In this document: piece after piece, positions 1 to 8,386 of the stretch
How the letters are laid out: every line of letters begins with the position of its first letter
Numbering within the stretch: position 1 is the stretch's first letter
Assembly (NCBI RefSeq): GCF_007095465.1
Contig: NZ_SDGL01000008.1
Span: 34,689 to 98,688, forward strand
DNA length: 64,000 nt
Direction: 5' to 3'
Source of the DNA: Lactobacillus mulieris
GTDB taxonomy: Bacteria; Bacillota; Bacilli; Lactobacillales; Lactobacillaceae
The notes under the pieces: generated by a model
What the model was told of the DNA's origin: nothing
The model's database searches: none
The model's input: only the letters and a program-made list of their open reading frames with translations
Translations under genes and position numbers: made by a program

Positions 1-2
1 TT

Positions 3-125
3 GCCGGTTTAATGGCTGATGGTGAAACTGTAATTGACAATGCAGATAATATTTTAAGAGGATATGATCGCGTTGAAGAAAAGTTACGTAAGCTAGGTGC
101 TGATGTAACTATTCAAGATGCATAA
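3..125 (+). CDS. murA: UDP-N-acetylglucosamine 1-carboxyvinyltransferase, C-terminal end (partial)
   Basis: Only the last 40 codons are in the window; the 5' end lies upstream. The tail reads [17 protein letters not shown] and ends in DVTIQDA. This matches the C-terminus of MurA (EPSP-synthase fold), which transfers enolpyruvate from PEP to UDP-GlcNAc in the first committed step of cytoplasmic peptidoglycan precursor synthesis. The [15 protein letters not shown] segment is characteristic of the family. The catalytic Cys region is outside the window. An intrinsic terminator follows directly. Which of the two Firmicute paralogues (MurA1/MurA2) it is cannot be decided from this fragment. Confidence 0.85.
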   Translation, partial: AGLMADGETVIDNADNILRGYDRVEEKLRKLGADVTIQDA

Positions 126-141
126 TATTTTTAATAGCATA

Positions 142-175
142 GAAAAGAGCTCACATATTAGTGGGCTCTTTTTTA
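142..175 (+). terminator. Intrinsic terminator after murA
   Basis: AAGAGCTCAC and GTGGGCTCTT form a 10-bp stem with one G-U pair around a 6-nt loop, followed by six T. It ends the murA transcript 17 nt after the stop codon, before the convergent dipeptidase gene. Confidence 0.85.
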
Positions 176-191
176 GTATTTGCAAGTAATC

Positions 192-1616
192 TTAATCAAG
201 TAAGTCGTACTTCAAGGTCATTAAACCATGGCCTTCATCGACCATTTGACCAAGTAATTCTACTGTATTATTGTAAACAACTTCTGCCATTTTATCATTT
301 GCAGCTTCAAGCTTAGTTTGTAAGTCTTTGCCGGTTAAACCTTTAACTGCAAGGTCAGTGTCATGTTGAATCTTATGGCAAGCAGCTAAACTCTTTTGTT
401 CAAAGTCAGCTTCTAATTCACCATATACTCGATAATTAGTATCACCTAATTGAGCAGCTAACTTGTTTAACCAGAAAATTTTAGTTAAATCAAATTTTGC
501 AGTTGTTTGCCAGCTAGCTGGAGTGGTAGTGATATTGGTGTAGAAAGGCACAAAAGTATTAAAGGTATTAGGTCCAAAGGCTAACCATTGAACACCAGCA
601 ATTTCAGCAGGGACGTTGTTTCTAATTTGCAAGACGTGAGTTTCAAAATTACGGTTAATACCAATTGGACGGAAAGTTTTCTTTTGTTCAGTAGTTCCTT
701 GATCGCCATATGCATCATAAGGTGTGTCTTGGTAGTGAGAACTTTCGGCCCATTTAATGTCTTCTAAACTAATTTTACGGTTAGCATGGCAAATAAATGG
801 TTGGTCTTGATCACTTGGCTTACCACCAAATTCTGGATTAAAGAAGTTGTGGATATACCAAGCACGTGGGTTATTGTAGTGGGCATCTTTAATAGTAGAT
901 GAACCAAAAATATGACGTAAATTGTAACCTTCAAAGTCAGGATTTAAGTTATAACTTTCGATTAAATCCTTTAAATCACTTGAACATACAAAATCTGGGT
1001 TATCAAACTTAAATTCATCGATATTTAAACGATTAGGTGCAATTACATAGGCATCATCAGGTATGCGACGAGCAGCCCAGTGATGGCCACCAATAGTTTC
1101 AAGGTACCAAATTTCATCCTTATCAGAAAAGGCCATACCGTTCATTTCATATGTGCCATATTTTTCAAGTAAGTAACCAACCCGCTTAACTCCATCTCTA
1201 GCGGAATGGATGTAAGGTAGGGTTAAAGTGACGAAATCTTCTTCACCTAATCCGCCTTCTTCAGTGGTCAAAAGTGGATCAATCCCTTGGATTCTTGAGT
1301 TAGTAGTAATTGTTTCAGTAGCAGTCATGGCAATGTTTTCAGCGTTAATACCAGCTGCAGCCCAAATGCCATTTTTGCCAGAAGCATCAGGAGCGCTTGT
1401 GTAACGAAGTGGTGTTAATGCTAAATCTTCATCATCGATTACTTGCTTACTAATGACGCTTTGGTAATGCTTAGGTTGCTGCTCTGGGTTAACGACTTTA
1501 AAACTTTCTGGAATAATAGTTCTACCACCATCTTCACTTCGAGCAATCATGGTTGAGCCATCAATACTTGCTTTTTTACCAACTAGAATAGTGGTACATT
1601 CAGTTTGTTCTTTCAT
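192..1616 (-). CDS. pepD: C69 family dipeptidase
   Basis: A cytoplasmic Ntn-hydrolase dipeptidase of MEROPS family C69 (PepD of lactobacilli), which cleaves a broad range of dipeptides taken up from peptide-rich environments. The protein is 474 aa, usual for the family. The N-terminus MKEQTEC-TTILVGKKASIDGS carries the catalytic Cys at residue 7 after a very short propeptide, followed by the family block GSTMIARSEDGG. Further hallmarks are NAENIAMTATET, a YEMNGMAF segment and IAPNRLNI. The first ATG of the open frame (two codons upstream) sits almost on the AAGGA ribosome site, so the second ATG with about 7-nt spacing is preferred. It has no signal peptide. It is monocistronic: terminators bound it at both sides. 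Confidence 0.88.
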   Translation of the reverse strand: MKEQTECTTILVGKKASIDGSTMIARSEDGGRTIIPESFKVVNPEQQPKHYQSVISKQVIDDEDLALTPLRYTSAPDASGKNGIWAAAGINAENIAMTATETITTNSRIQGIDPLLTTEEGGLGEEDFVTLTLPYIHSARDGVKRVGYLLEKYGTYEMNGMAFSDKDEIWYLETIGGHHWAARRIPDDAYVIAPNRLNIDEFKFDNPDFVCSSDLKDLIESYNLNPDFEGYNLRHIFGSSTIKDAHYNNPRAWYIHNFFNPEFGGKPSDQDQPFICHANRKISLEDIKWAESSHYQDTPYDAYGDQGTTEQKKTFRPIGINRNFETHVLQIRNNVPAEIAGVQWLAFGPNTFNTFVPFYTNITTTPASWQTTAKFDLTKIFWLNKLAAQLGDTNYRVYGELEADFEQKSLAACHKIQHDTDLAVKGLTGKDLQTKLEAANDKMAEVVYNNTVELLGQMVDEGHGLMTLKYDLLD

Positions 1617-1675
1617 ATGCATTTCCTTCTTTTTTTTAACTTAATTCCATTGTAGGAGAAAAAGCTCTAGGATAA

Positions 1676-1716
1676 AAGAAAAGCTTGAGTTAAATACTCA
1701 AGCTTTAAAAAATGTA
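1676..1716 (-). terminator. Intrinsic terminator of the xpt-pbuX operon
   Basis: Read on the minus strand, AAAGCTTGAGT and ACTCAAGCTTT pair in an 11-bp stem with a 5-nt AT loop, followed by a T-rich run (TTCTTTT). It lies just after the pbuX stop and before the pepD promoter region. Confidence 0.75.
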
Positions 1717-1722
1717 TAGTTA

Positions 1723-3006
1723 TTATTTGGAATTTAATCCATCTTTACCTTTGAAAATTAGATTCAAAAGAGTTGCGCTAAGGCTGGCAACAACAATACC
1801 GTTACCTAAGAATAGCTGAACGGTTTGTGGTAAGTGCTGAAAAATTCCTGGATAAGAAGTTACACCTACACCCAAACCAATTGATAGGGCAATAACTAGG
1901 ATGTTGCGATTATCACCTAAATCAACTTTAAGAAGCATTTTAATTCCTTGAACTGCAATCATGGTGAACATTACTAGCATTGCTCCACCTAAAACAGAAG
2001 TCGGAATAATAGTTACAATCGCACCAATTTTAGGGAGTAATCCTAGTCCCATCAAAAGACCAGCTGCCCAGAAAATTGGACGACGAGTTTTGATACCAGA
2101 TAATTGTAGTAACCCAACGTTTTGAGAAAAAGTGGTATAAGGGAAGGTGTTAAAAATACCTCCAAAGATTTGTGCTAATCCTTCTGCACGATAACCGCGT
2201 TTAAGATCATCTTCATTAACTTCTTTTTTGAGTAAGTCACTAGTAGCAAAGAAAACTCCAGTTGATTCAACCATAGATACTAGTGCAATGATTATCATGG
2301 TTACGCAAGATGACCATTCAAATTCTGGTTTACCAAAATAGAAAAATTGCGGTAAGTGAAACCAAGAAGCCTGTAAAACAGGAGTAAGTGATACCATTCC
2401 CATAAAAGATGCTAAAACAGTTCCAACAATTAACCCAATTAAGACAGCAATTGATTTTAAAAAGCCTTTAGCTAGCAATTCAACTAAAATAATTACTAAA
2501 ATTGTTGCAAAAGCAGTAATTAAGTGCTTACTATCACCGAAATCTTTGGCAGTAGCAGTCCCTCCACCCATATTTTGGAAGGCAACTGGAATTAAGGTTA
2601 AACCAATGACGGTAATTAGACTACCGGTGACAACAGGTGGAAAGAGCTTTTTGATTTTCGAAAACCAGCCAGCAATACAAAATACGAAAATACCGGCTAC
2701 GATAATTGCACCGTACATGGTATTGATGGTAAATTTTTGTCCAATCATTTGAAGTGGTGCAACTGCTTGAATCGCACATCCTAAAACAACAGGTAAGCCA
2801 ATTCCTAAATAGCGATTTCGGAAAAGTTGTAGTAAGGTTGCCAGTCCACACATAAAAATATCAATTGAAACTAGATAGGTCATTTGGGTAGAGTTGAACT
2901 TTAAAGCTGTTCCAATTAGTAAAGGAACTGCGACAGCTCCTGAATACATTGCAAGTAAATGTTGCAAGCCTAAGACAGCTGCTTTTTTATGAGATACTTC
3001 TTTCAT
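1723..3006 (-). CDS. pbuX: Xanthine permease (NCS2 family)
   Basis: A 427-aa polytopic membrane protein of the nucleobase-cation symporter-2 family. Hydrophobic segments run along the whole length (about 12-14 helices). The N-terminal GLQHLLAMYSGAVAVPLL and the QNVGLLQLSGIKTRRP block near the last third are NCS2 hallmarks and fit the xanthine/uric acid branch rather than the uracil branch. It starts 2 nt after the xpt stop, so the two are translated from one transcript. The upstream guanine riboswitch supports uptake of xanthine (or guanine-related bases) feeding Xpt. Substrate is inferred from operon context and resemblance to B. subtilis xpt-pbuX. Confidence 0.9.
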   Translation of the reverse strand: MKEVSHKKAAVLGLQHLLAMYSGAVAVPLLIGTALKFNSTQMTYLVSIDIFMCGLATLLQLFRNRYLGIGLPVVLGCAIQAVAPLQMIGQKFTINTMYGAIIVAGIFVFCIAGWFSKIKKLFPPVVTGSLITVIGLTLIPVAFQNMGGGTATAKDFGDSKHLITAFATILVIILVELLAKGFLKSIAVLIGLIVGTVLASFMGMVSLTPVLQASWFHLPQFFYFGKPEFEWSSCVTMIIIALVSMVESTGVFFATSDLLKKEVNEDDLKRGYRAEGLAQIFGGIFNTFPYTTFSQNVGLLQLSGIKTRRPIFWAAGLLMGLGLLPKIGAIVTIIPTSVLGGAMLVMFTMIAVQGIKMLLKVDLGDNRNILVIALSIGLGVGVTSYPGIFQHLPQTVQLFLGNGIVVASLSATLLNLIFKGKDGLNSK

Positions 3007-3008
3007 GG

Positions 3009-3587
3009 TTATTCTTCTCCTACAAAGTGAACTTCTCCGCCTTCAAAACTAGCAATATTAGCTAGAGCTTCAAAACGTAAACCTTGCTTTTTAATCCAGT
3101 CGCTACCACCTTGGAAATCTTTAGCAACAACGGCACCAACACCGACAATTTTTGCACCGGCTTGTTGGACAATTGAAACCATTCCCTTAACAGCTTCACC
3201 GTGGGCAACAAAGTCATCAAGAATTAGGACTTTATCAGTTGAACTAAGGAATTTCTTTTCAACACAAATCTTGTTATTAACTTTTTTAGTGTAGGAAAAC
3301 ACATCTGCTAAGTAGACAGCATCATTAAGAGTAGATGGCTTTTTCTTGCGAGCAAAGACCATAGGAACATTTAAAGTGTATGTAGCCATAATGCTTGGTG
3401 CAATTCCAGAAGCTTCACATGTTAAAACTTTTGTAATGTCACTGTCTTTAAATAAACGAGCAAATTCTTGGCCGATTTCCATCATTAATTTAGGATCTAC
3501 TTGATGATTTAGGAATGAGTTGATTTTTAGTACATCCCCCTCAAGAACTTGTCCATCTTTCTTAATACGCTCTTCTAATAACTTCAC
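3009..3587 (-). CDS. xpt: Xanthine phosphoribosyltransferase
   Basis: Converts xanthine and PRPP to XMP in the cytoplasm, the salvage entry to GMP. At 192 aa it is near the family length. It has SFLNHQVDPKLM near the N-terminus, EASGIAPSIMA, and the PRPP-binding loop VLILDDFVAHGEAVKGM. The open frame extends 14 codons upstream to an ATG, but that ATG lies inside the leader terminator hairpin. The GTG used here follows AGAGGAG at good spacing and gives an N-terminus (MKLLEERI) that matches B. subtilis Xpt. XMP made here is the substrate of GuaA, encoded divergently about 340 bp away. Expression should be off when guanine is plentiful, through the riboswitch. Confidence 0.93.
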   Translation of the reverse strand: MKLLEERIKKDGQVLEGDVLKINSFLNHQVDPKLMMEIGQEFARLFKDSDITKVLTCEASGIAPSIMATYTLNVPMVFARKKKPSTLNDAVYLADVFSYTKKVNNKICVEKKFLSSTDKVLILDDFVAHGEAVKGMVSIVQQAGAKIVGVGAVVAKDFQGGSDWIKKQGLRFEALANIASFEGGEVHFVGEE

Positions 3588-3607
3588 GAGAACTCCTCTC
3601 TGTTGCA

Positions 3608-3652
3608 TAAAAAAGGCCTCTTCTACCATGACTATGGAAAAGAGGCCTCTAA
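3608..3652 (-). terminator. Riboswitch-controlled terminator in the xpt leader
   Basis: On the minus strand AGAGGCCTCTTTTCC pairs with the GAAGAGGCCT segment near the xpt start and runs into a T tract. It sits directly downstream of the purine aptamer and upstream of the xpt ribosome site, so it is the expected expression platform. Confidence 0.82.
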
Positions 3653-3663
3653 TGTGCTCATTA

Positions 3664-3726
3664 TCTATAGTCTGAAATTTAAGGTTTCAGGTAGAAACTG
3701 TTGCCCATATTGCAACGATATATAGA
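3664..3726 (-). ncRNA. Purine (guanine-class) riboswitch aptamer
   Basis: Read on the minus strand the region has the purine aptamer layout. P1 is CTATA/TATAG. P2 is TTGC-AATATGG-GCAA, with the conserved L2 loop pattern. The conserved junction is TTTCTACC. P3 is TGAAA-CCTTAAA-TTTCA, and GACTATAG closes P1. The ligand-pairing base before the final TATA is C, which defines the guanine/xanthine class rather than adenine (U). The L2 and L3 loops keep the bases needed for the kissing interaction. A terminator follows, so ligand binding should switch xpt-pbuX off. Confidence 0.93.
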
Positions 3727-3854
3727 TTAAATTATTATTCGTTTGTATTCTATCAAAGAAAAATATTTAGTACAATCAAAAGTCATTATATTTTTGTATT
3801 TAAGTGGTTAAAATACAGATAATTTATTAAAATGGTCAAAATAATATTAGCTTT

Positions 3855-3887
3855 TTGGTTGACCAAATTAAAAATTATTAGTATAGT
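3855..3887 (+). promoter_or_regulatory. guaA promoter with overlapping palindrome
   Basis: A -35 box TTGACC (3859-3864), a 17-nt spacer and a -10 box TATAGT (3882-3887) lie 36 nt upstream of the guaA start. The -35 box is embedded in the 12-bp palindrome TTGGTTGACCAA (3855-3866), and a partial copy (TGGTCAA) lies about 20 nt further upstream. The promoter call is from the sequence; an operator function for the palindrome is inference. The rest of the 3726-3854 gap is AT-rich with nothing else recognisable. Confidence 0.7.
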
Positions 3888-3923
3888 CAGTTTAATTTAT
3901 AAGTTCAAAAAAGGAGAAGTAGG

Positions 3924-5474
3924 GTGTCTGTAAAAAATTTAACTGACTTTGATAAAATCATTGTTTTAGACTTTGGTAGCCAATATAATCAGCTAATTAC
4001 CCGCCGATTACGTGACTTTGGTATTTATTCAGAATTATTGCCAAATGACTTATCCATTGAAAAAATTAAAGAAATGAATCCCAAGGGAATTATTTTCTCT
4101 GGTGGACCAAATAGTGTTTATGATGAAGGTAGTTTAAAAGTTGACCCAGCAATTTTTGAACTGGGTATCCCAATTTTAGGAATTTGTTATGGGATGCAGT
4201 TAATGGCTCATGATTTGGGTGGAAAAGTTGAAAAAGCTGACCACTCTGAATATGGTCGAGCAGATATAAATGTTGCAGATGCTACAAAATTATTTGACAA
4301 ATTACCTGCGAAACAAACTGTTTGGATGAGTCATGGTGATTTGGTAACAAGTGTACCAGATGGCTTTGAAACTTTAGCATCTAGTCCTAATTGTCCAATC
4401 AGCGCAATGGCTAATGTCGCTAAGAAGTTTTATGGAATTCAGTTCCATGCAGAAGTACGTAATTCAGAATATGGATTAGATATTTTGAAGAACTTTGCCT
4501 TTGGTGTCTGCGGAGCGCGTAATAACTGGACGATGGACGACTTTATTGATTTAGAAGTCGAACGCATTCGCAAGCAAGTTGGTGATGGTAAAGTAATTTT
4601 AGGTTTATCTGGTGGGGTAGATTCTAGTGTTACTGCTACTTTACTTCATAAAGCAATTGGCAATCAATTGACTGCGATTTTTGTTGATCATGGCTTGCTT
4701 AGAAAAGATGAAGCCAAGCAAGTTATGGAAGCCTTAAATCGTGACTTAGGTGTTAACATTATTAAGGTTGATGCTCAAAAGCGTTTCTTAGATAAATTGA
4801 AGGGTGTTACTGAGCCAGAACAAAAACGGAAAATTATTGGTAAGGAATTTATTGAAGTCTTCAATGAGGAAGCTAAGAAACTTGATGGTGTAAAGTTCTT
4901 GGCACAAGGTACTCTTTACACAGATGTAATTGAAAGTGGTACTAAGACTGCGCAAACTATTAAGTCACATCATAATGTTGGAGGCTTACCAAAAGACTTG
5001 GGCTTTGAATTAGTTGAACCACTAAGGAAGTTATTCAAAGATGAAGTTCGTGAACTTGGGGAAAAATTAGGTATTCCTCATGAACTTGTTTGGCGTCAAC
5101 CATTCCCAGGACCAGGTCTTGGAATCAGAGTGATTGGTGAAATTACTGAAGAAAAACTTGAGATTGTCCGTGAAACTGATGCGATTTTACGTGAAGAAAT
5201 CAAAAATGCTGGTCTTGAAGAAGAAGTTTGGCAATACTTTACTGTTTTACCAGGAATTCGCTCAGTTGGTGTAATGGGTGATGGTCGAACTTACGATTAC
5301 ACTATTGGTATTCGTGCAGTTAGCTCAATTGATGGTATGACTGCTGACTTTTCAAAATTACCATGGGATGTCTTACAAAAAGTATCAACTAGAATGGTTG
5401 ATGAAGTTGATCACGTTAACCGGGTAGTTTATGATATAACTTCTAAGCCACCTGCAACAATTGAATGGGAATAA
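3924..5474 (+). CDS. guaA: GMP synthase (glutamine-hydrolysing)
   Basis: Makes GMP from XMP, glutamine and ATP in the cytoplasm. The protein is 516 aa. The N-terminal class I glutamine amidotransferase has its Cys nucleophile at residue 88 in GICYGMQ and the His-Glu pair in FHAEV. The ATP-pyrophosphatase domain has the P-loop SGGVDS at 229-234. The C-terminal dimerisation domain carries [12 protein letters not shown] and ends in KPPATIEWE, the invariant GuaA terminus. The start is GTG with AAGGAG 8 nt upstream. It is transcribed alone from its own promoter, divergent to xpt-pbuX, with a terminator right after. Together with the riboswitch operon this makes a compact guanine-nucleotide control region. 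Confidence 0.97.
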   Translation: MSVKNLTDFDKIIVLDFGSQYNQLITRRLRDFGIYSELLPNDLSIEKIKEMNPKGIIFSGGPNSVYDEGSLKVDPAIFELGIPILGICYGMQLMAHDLGGKVEKADHSEYGRADINVADATKLFDKLPAKQTVWMSHGDLVTSVPDGFETLASSPNCPISAMANVAKKFYGIQFHAEVRNSEYGLDILKNFAFGVCGARNNWTMDDFIDLEVERIRKQVGDGKVILGLSGGVDSSVTATLLHKAIGNQLTAIFVDHGLLRKDEAKQVMEALNRDLGVNIIKVDAQKRFLDKLKGVTEPEQKRKIIGKEFIEVFNEEAKKLDGVKFLAQGTLYTDVIESGTKTAQTIKSHHNVGGLPKDLGFELVEPLRKLFKDEVRELGEKLGIPHELVWRQPFPGPGLGIRVIGEITEEKLEIVRETDAILREEIKNAGLEEEVWQYFTVLPGIRSVGVMGDGRTYDYTIGIRAVSSIDGMTADFSKLPWDVLQKVSTRMVDEVDHVNRVVYDITSKPPATIEWE

Positions 5475-5479
5475 AATAT

Positions 5480-5510
5480 AACTCGTTAGCAAGGCTAACG
5501 AGTTTTTATT
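5480..5510 (+). terminator. Intrinsic terminator after guaA
   Basis: AACTCGTTAGC and GCTAACGAGTT form an 11-bp perfect stem with an AAG loop and then TTTT. Confidence 0.9.
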
Positions 5511-5584
5511 TACAATCTCTAAAAATAGGTATATAAAATTAAGAATATACAATTATAAATATAAATTAAGGATGCGAAATGTAA

Positions 5585-6334
5585 GTGACTCCATTAGTCT
5601 TTAATACCCAAATAGCCAAGGGAAAGCCATCTAATAGTGACTGTTGTCCCTTTTGTGATATTGAAAATTTAACAGGAATTATTGAAAAGCAAAATCAATT
5701 TATCTGGCTAGAGAATAAATATCAAACACTGCAGGATACTTATTTAACTTTAATCATAGAATCAAATGAACATTTGGGAGATATTGCTAGCTATTCTTAT
5801 GAATATAATCGGTCTTTAATTCGTTACGCAGTAGATAAATGGTTAAAATTAAGTGCTTCTAAGCAATATCGAAGTGTGGCGATGTTTAAAAATTTGGGGC
5901 CCTTGTCAGGTGGTAGTTTAAGCCATCCTCATTTACAAATTGTGGGTTTTAAAAAAGCAGATATTTATTCTGAAGTTTATCCAGAAAATTTTATTGGATT
6001 ATCAATAAAAAAGGACCAAAACTTTGAAGTAAATATGTCATTACAACCAATTATGGGATATACAGAATTCAATGTAATTATTTCTAATATGGATAAGTTA
6101 GACTTATTTGCAGATAATATTAAAGACTTAGTTAGTTTTTGTATGAGTGAGGCTTTCTATCGAGGAAGATGTAAATCATATAACTTGTTCTTTTATTATA
6201 TTGATGAAAAAATAATTTGTAAGTTAGTTCCTAGATTTGTGACACCACCATATTATGTTGGCTATCGACAATCACAGAGAAATAGTGAAGCTAATTTAGA
6301 AAGAATTAAGGCAGATTTTTTGAACTATAGTTAA
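5585..6334 (+). CDS. DUF4931 family protein with HIT/GalT-like motif
   Basis: The protein is 249 aa with no signal peptide. It resembles the DUF4931 family found in lactobacilli. The fold hint is histidine-triad/galactose-1-phosphate uridylyltransferase-like: a CCPFC motif near residue 20 (a possible metal site as in GalT) and GGSLSHPHLQI with H114-P-H116 matching the HPHxQ nucleotidyl-transfer motif. The start is GTG (5585) with AAGGA about 13 nt upstream, a weak match, so the start is uncertain. The substrate is unknown; it may be a nucleotidyl transferase or hydrolase. The 110-nt gap before it is AT-rich. Confidence 0.7.
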   Translation: MTPLVFNTQIAKGKPSNSDCCPFCDIENLTGIIEKQNQFIWLENKYQTLQDTYLTLIIESNEHLGDIASYSYEYNRSLIRYAVDKWLKLSASKQYRSVAMFKNLGPLSGGSLSHPHLQIVGFKKADIYSEVYPENFIGLSIKKDQNFEVNMSLQPIMGYTEFNVIISNMDKLDLFADNIKDLVSFCMSEAFYRGRCKSYNLFFYYIDEKIICKLVPRFVTPPYYVGYRQSQRNSEANLERIKADFLNYS

Positions 6335-6400
6335 TAATTAGAAATACGAACAAAAAATGTTACAATAATAATGAATTGATTGATTTTCGAGGAGTTGATT

Positions 6401-7009
6401 GTGATTAAGCTTAATAAAACTTCACTGGCTTCTTTAGTAGCAATAGTTTTAGCAATAGCTCTAGCAAATACAGCAGTGTTAGATCAAGCAAAGACTAAAG
6501 AAGTTAACTCATCATCATTGAAAGTAACAAAACATAAAGAAAAAAAGACAAAAGAAATAAAAATTGACTGGCAAAAGCCATCTGAAAATAAACCCTACCC
6601 TAATGTTACTGATTATCCAAAAATGTGGATAAAAGTTTCCAAAGCGAAACAAAGAACTTATTTGATGAATGGTTCAAAGGTTTTGTACACTATGTATTGT
6701 TCTACTGGTTCTGGTGGTGACCGTGCAACGCCTGAAGGAACTTTTTATATTCAAGCAGAACGTGGGGATTTTTTCTATAACCAAGGAAGTGGCGAAGGTG
6801 CAAAATACTGGGTTTCTTGGAAGGACCACGGGATTTATCTGTTCCATACTGTTCCAACTGATTCTCAGGGGCATTATGTTGAATCTGAAGCTGAAAAATT
6901 AGGTAAAAAAGCCAATTCTCATGGATGTATTAGATTATCTGTTTCGGATGCTAAATGGTTCTATGAAAATATTAAAGAAGGAACAAAAGTCGTAATTACC
7001 AATAGCTAA
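6401..7009 (+). CDS. L,D-transpeptidase (YkuD domain), membrane-anchored
   Basis: A 202-aa extracytoplasmic enzyme. An N-terminal hydrophobic segment (about residues 8-25) acts as signal anchor, followed by a Lys-rich linker and a YkuD domain. The catalytic motif SHGCIRL places His174 and Cys176. The domain begins with MWIKVSKAKQRTYLMNG, and STGSGGDRATPEG is the typical YkuD glycine block. Such proteins form or exchange peptidoglycan crosslinks using Cys chemistry insensitive to most penicillins, or act in wall anchoring. The longest frame starts at a TTG seven codons upstream, but GTG 6401 follows CGAGGAG at ideal spacing. The next small gene is 19 nt downstream and may be cotranscribed. Confidence 0.85.
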   Translation: MIKLNKTSLASLVAIVLAIALANTAVLDQAKTKEVNSSSLKVTKHKEKKTKEIKIDWQKPSENKPYPNVTDYPKMWIKVSKAKQRTYLMNGSKVLYTMYCSTGSGGDRATPEGTFYIQAERGDFFYNQGSGEGAKYWVSWKDHGIYLFHTVPTDSQGHYVESEAEKLGKKANSHGCIRLSVSDAKWFYENIKEGTKVVITNS

Positions 7010-7028
7010 TTTTAGTGGGGATAGATTA

Positions 7029-7271
7029 GTGAAGCTAATAAAACTGTTACTTGCCAAGCATTACCAGTTTGAATGCTGGCTAGAAAATTATTTCTGGTTA
7101 AATCATTTAGTTAAGGCAAATCGCTTATTTATTGCGGGTATTTTACTTTATAATTTCATCTGTCTGTTCTTTAAACAATTACATCTTGTGGGATGGCGCG
7201 AATTTTTTATTATTTTTGTCTTATTGAATGTAGTTTTATTTGGTGTGCGTTTTTGGAAATTAGAAAAATAA
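7029..7271 (+). CDS. Small two-helix membrane protein, unknown function
   Basis: An 80-aa protein with a GTG start (weak GGGG site upstream), rich in aromatic residues. It has two hydrophobic stretches, about 34-49 and 58-72, and ends in a basic KLEK tail. I do not recognise a family. It follows the L,D-transpeptidase by 19 nt and precedes a terminator, so the two probably form one transcript, which would suggest a cell-envelope role. This is context only. Confidence 0.55.
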   Translation: MKLIKLLLAKHYQFECWLENYFWLNHLVKANRLFIAGILLYNFICLFFKQLHLVGWREFFIIFVLLNVVLFGVRFWKLEK

Positions 7272-7273
7272 AG

Positions 7274-7306
7274 TATTCAAAGTTTAAGTGCTTTGAATCC
7301 TTTTTG
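7274..7306 (+). terminator. Intrinsic terminator after the small membrane protein
   Basis: ATTCAAAG and CTTTGAAT form an 8-bp stem with an 8-nt loop followed by CCTTTTT. Confidence 0.75.
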
Positions 7307-7332
7307 ATAATTGAAAAACAGGGAATATAAAA

Positions 7333-7794
7333 ATGAAAAAAGATATTGAAACTTTGTTAAATAAGTTGAAAATAAATTATCGATTGATTGAACACGTTCC
7401 TGTTTGGAAGATGGAGGATGCGCTTGATTTAGCCTTGGATTGCGAATTGCTCAAGAGTTTAGTCTTTAAAGATGAAAAGAATCAAACTTTTTTCTTGTTG
7501 GTATGCAAGGCTGAAGAAAGAGTTAATATTAGTGCTTTAGCTAAGCTTGTAAGAACTAGTCGAAGTAAGTTGAATTTTGCTAGTAAGGAAGATTTAATAG
7601 CTTTAAAAACTAAAGCAGGCTTGGTTAGTCCATTAGATTTTTCAAATAAATATTCAATTATCATAAGTGAAGAAGTTAAAAGTCTTGGCAATGTAGGGAT
7701 TCATGCAGGGAGTAACATTGAAACATTAATTTTAGATGTTGAAGATTTAGTCAAATGTTTAGTAAAACAACAAAGAAATTTGATTTGGATGTAA
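7333..7794 (+). CDS. YbaK/ProX-type aminoacyl-tRNA deacylase domain protein
   Basis: A 153-aa single-domain protein of the YbaK/INS superfamily, which hydrolyses mischarged aminoacyl-tRNA (for example Ala-tRNA-Pro) in trans. The N-terminal NYRLIEHVPVWKMEDALDL matches the ProX pattern of a His-Pro-Val start to strand one. KSLVFKDEKNQTFFLLVCKAEERV carries the conserved Lys and the central beta strands. GLVSPLDF matches the GxVSPF motif. Tight substrate specificity cannot be read from sequence. It stands alone between two terminators. Confidence 0.72.
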   Translation: MKKDIETLLNKLKINYRLIEHVPVWKMEDALDLALDCELLKSLVFKDEKNQTFFLLVCKAEERVNISALAKLVRTSRSKLNFASKEDLIALKTKAGLVSPLDFSNKYSIIISEEVKSLGNVGIHAGSNIETLILDVEDLVKCLVKQQRNLIWM

Positions 7795-7831
7795 AAAAGA
7801 CTAAGAAATTTTATTTCCTAGTCTTTTTATC
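7793..7831. terminator. Bidirectional terminator
   Basis: AAAAAGACTA-A-GAAA and TTTC-C-TAGTCTTTTT pair around a short loop; A and T runs on both sides let it serve the deacylase gene (+) and the convergent DUF4811 gene (-). Confidence 0.8.
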
Positions 7832-7840
7832 TTATTTAAA

Positions 7841-8386
7841 TTATTTGTTCTGAGCTTGAGCTTGTGCAATCATTTGCTTCTTCAAATTGGCAACTTCCTT
7901 AGTTGATAAAACTTTCCAGGAACTTGGAATTTCGAAGATATTAGTCCGCTTCTTTAGTTCATTTTCTTTACCTAAAAAGCCAAAGAGCAACTTATAAAAT
8001 TTATTTTTAAATTCATAGCGAGTTTCTTTTGTAACTAACTTAGCTGCTTGATAACCGGTTTTAACTGAGCTACTAGTTTTAATATTCGCTTGTGTATGTT
8101 GTTTTTGGCTATTGTAGACGTAAATTTTTGGCCCCTGACTGCCGACTTGCTTATATACTAGTAAGTTGACTTGCCCCACACTAGTGGTTGGCTTAATTGT
8201 TTGTACTTTAGTAGTGGTTTTTTCACTCATCCCAAAATGAACATTTTCATTAGCCATGATACCAATACCACTTACTAAAGCTAAGGCTAGCCCTAAGTAA
8301 GCAATAAGATAATGAAATTTAGTAATAGGAATTACATTGAAAATGAAATAAATTACTAAACCAATAATCAAAAATAAAATAGCCAT
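7841..8386 (-). CDS. DUF4811 membrane-anchored protein, partner of the MFS exporter
   Basis: A 181-aa protein with two N-terminal hydrophobic helices (about 1-17 and 26-45), then a polar, Lys/Gln-rich extracytoplasmic or cytoplasmic domain ending in a QAQAQNK tail. It matches the DUF4811 family, whose genes are regularly found directly after DHA2-type drug exporters in lactobacilli. Its ATG start overlaps the last base of the MFS stop codon, so translation is coupled. The molecular role is unknown; an accessory function for the exporter is inferred from conserved pairing. Confidence 0.75.
   Translation of the reverse strand: MAILFLIIGLVIYFIFNVIPITKFHYLIAYLGLALALVSGIGIMANENVHFGMSEKTTTKVQTIKPTTSVGQVNLLVYKQVGSQGPKIYVYNSQKQHTQANIKTSSSVKTGYQAAKLVTKETRYEFKNKFYKLLFGFLGKENELKKRTNIFEIPSSWKVLSTKEVANLKKQMIAQAQAQNK

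Noticed and set aside
3588..3629. Longer xpt start (ATG at 3629)
   Set aside because: This ATG lies in the leader terminator hairpin under riboswitch control; GTG 3587 has the ribosome site and the family-matching N-terminus.
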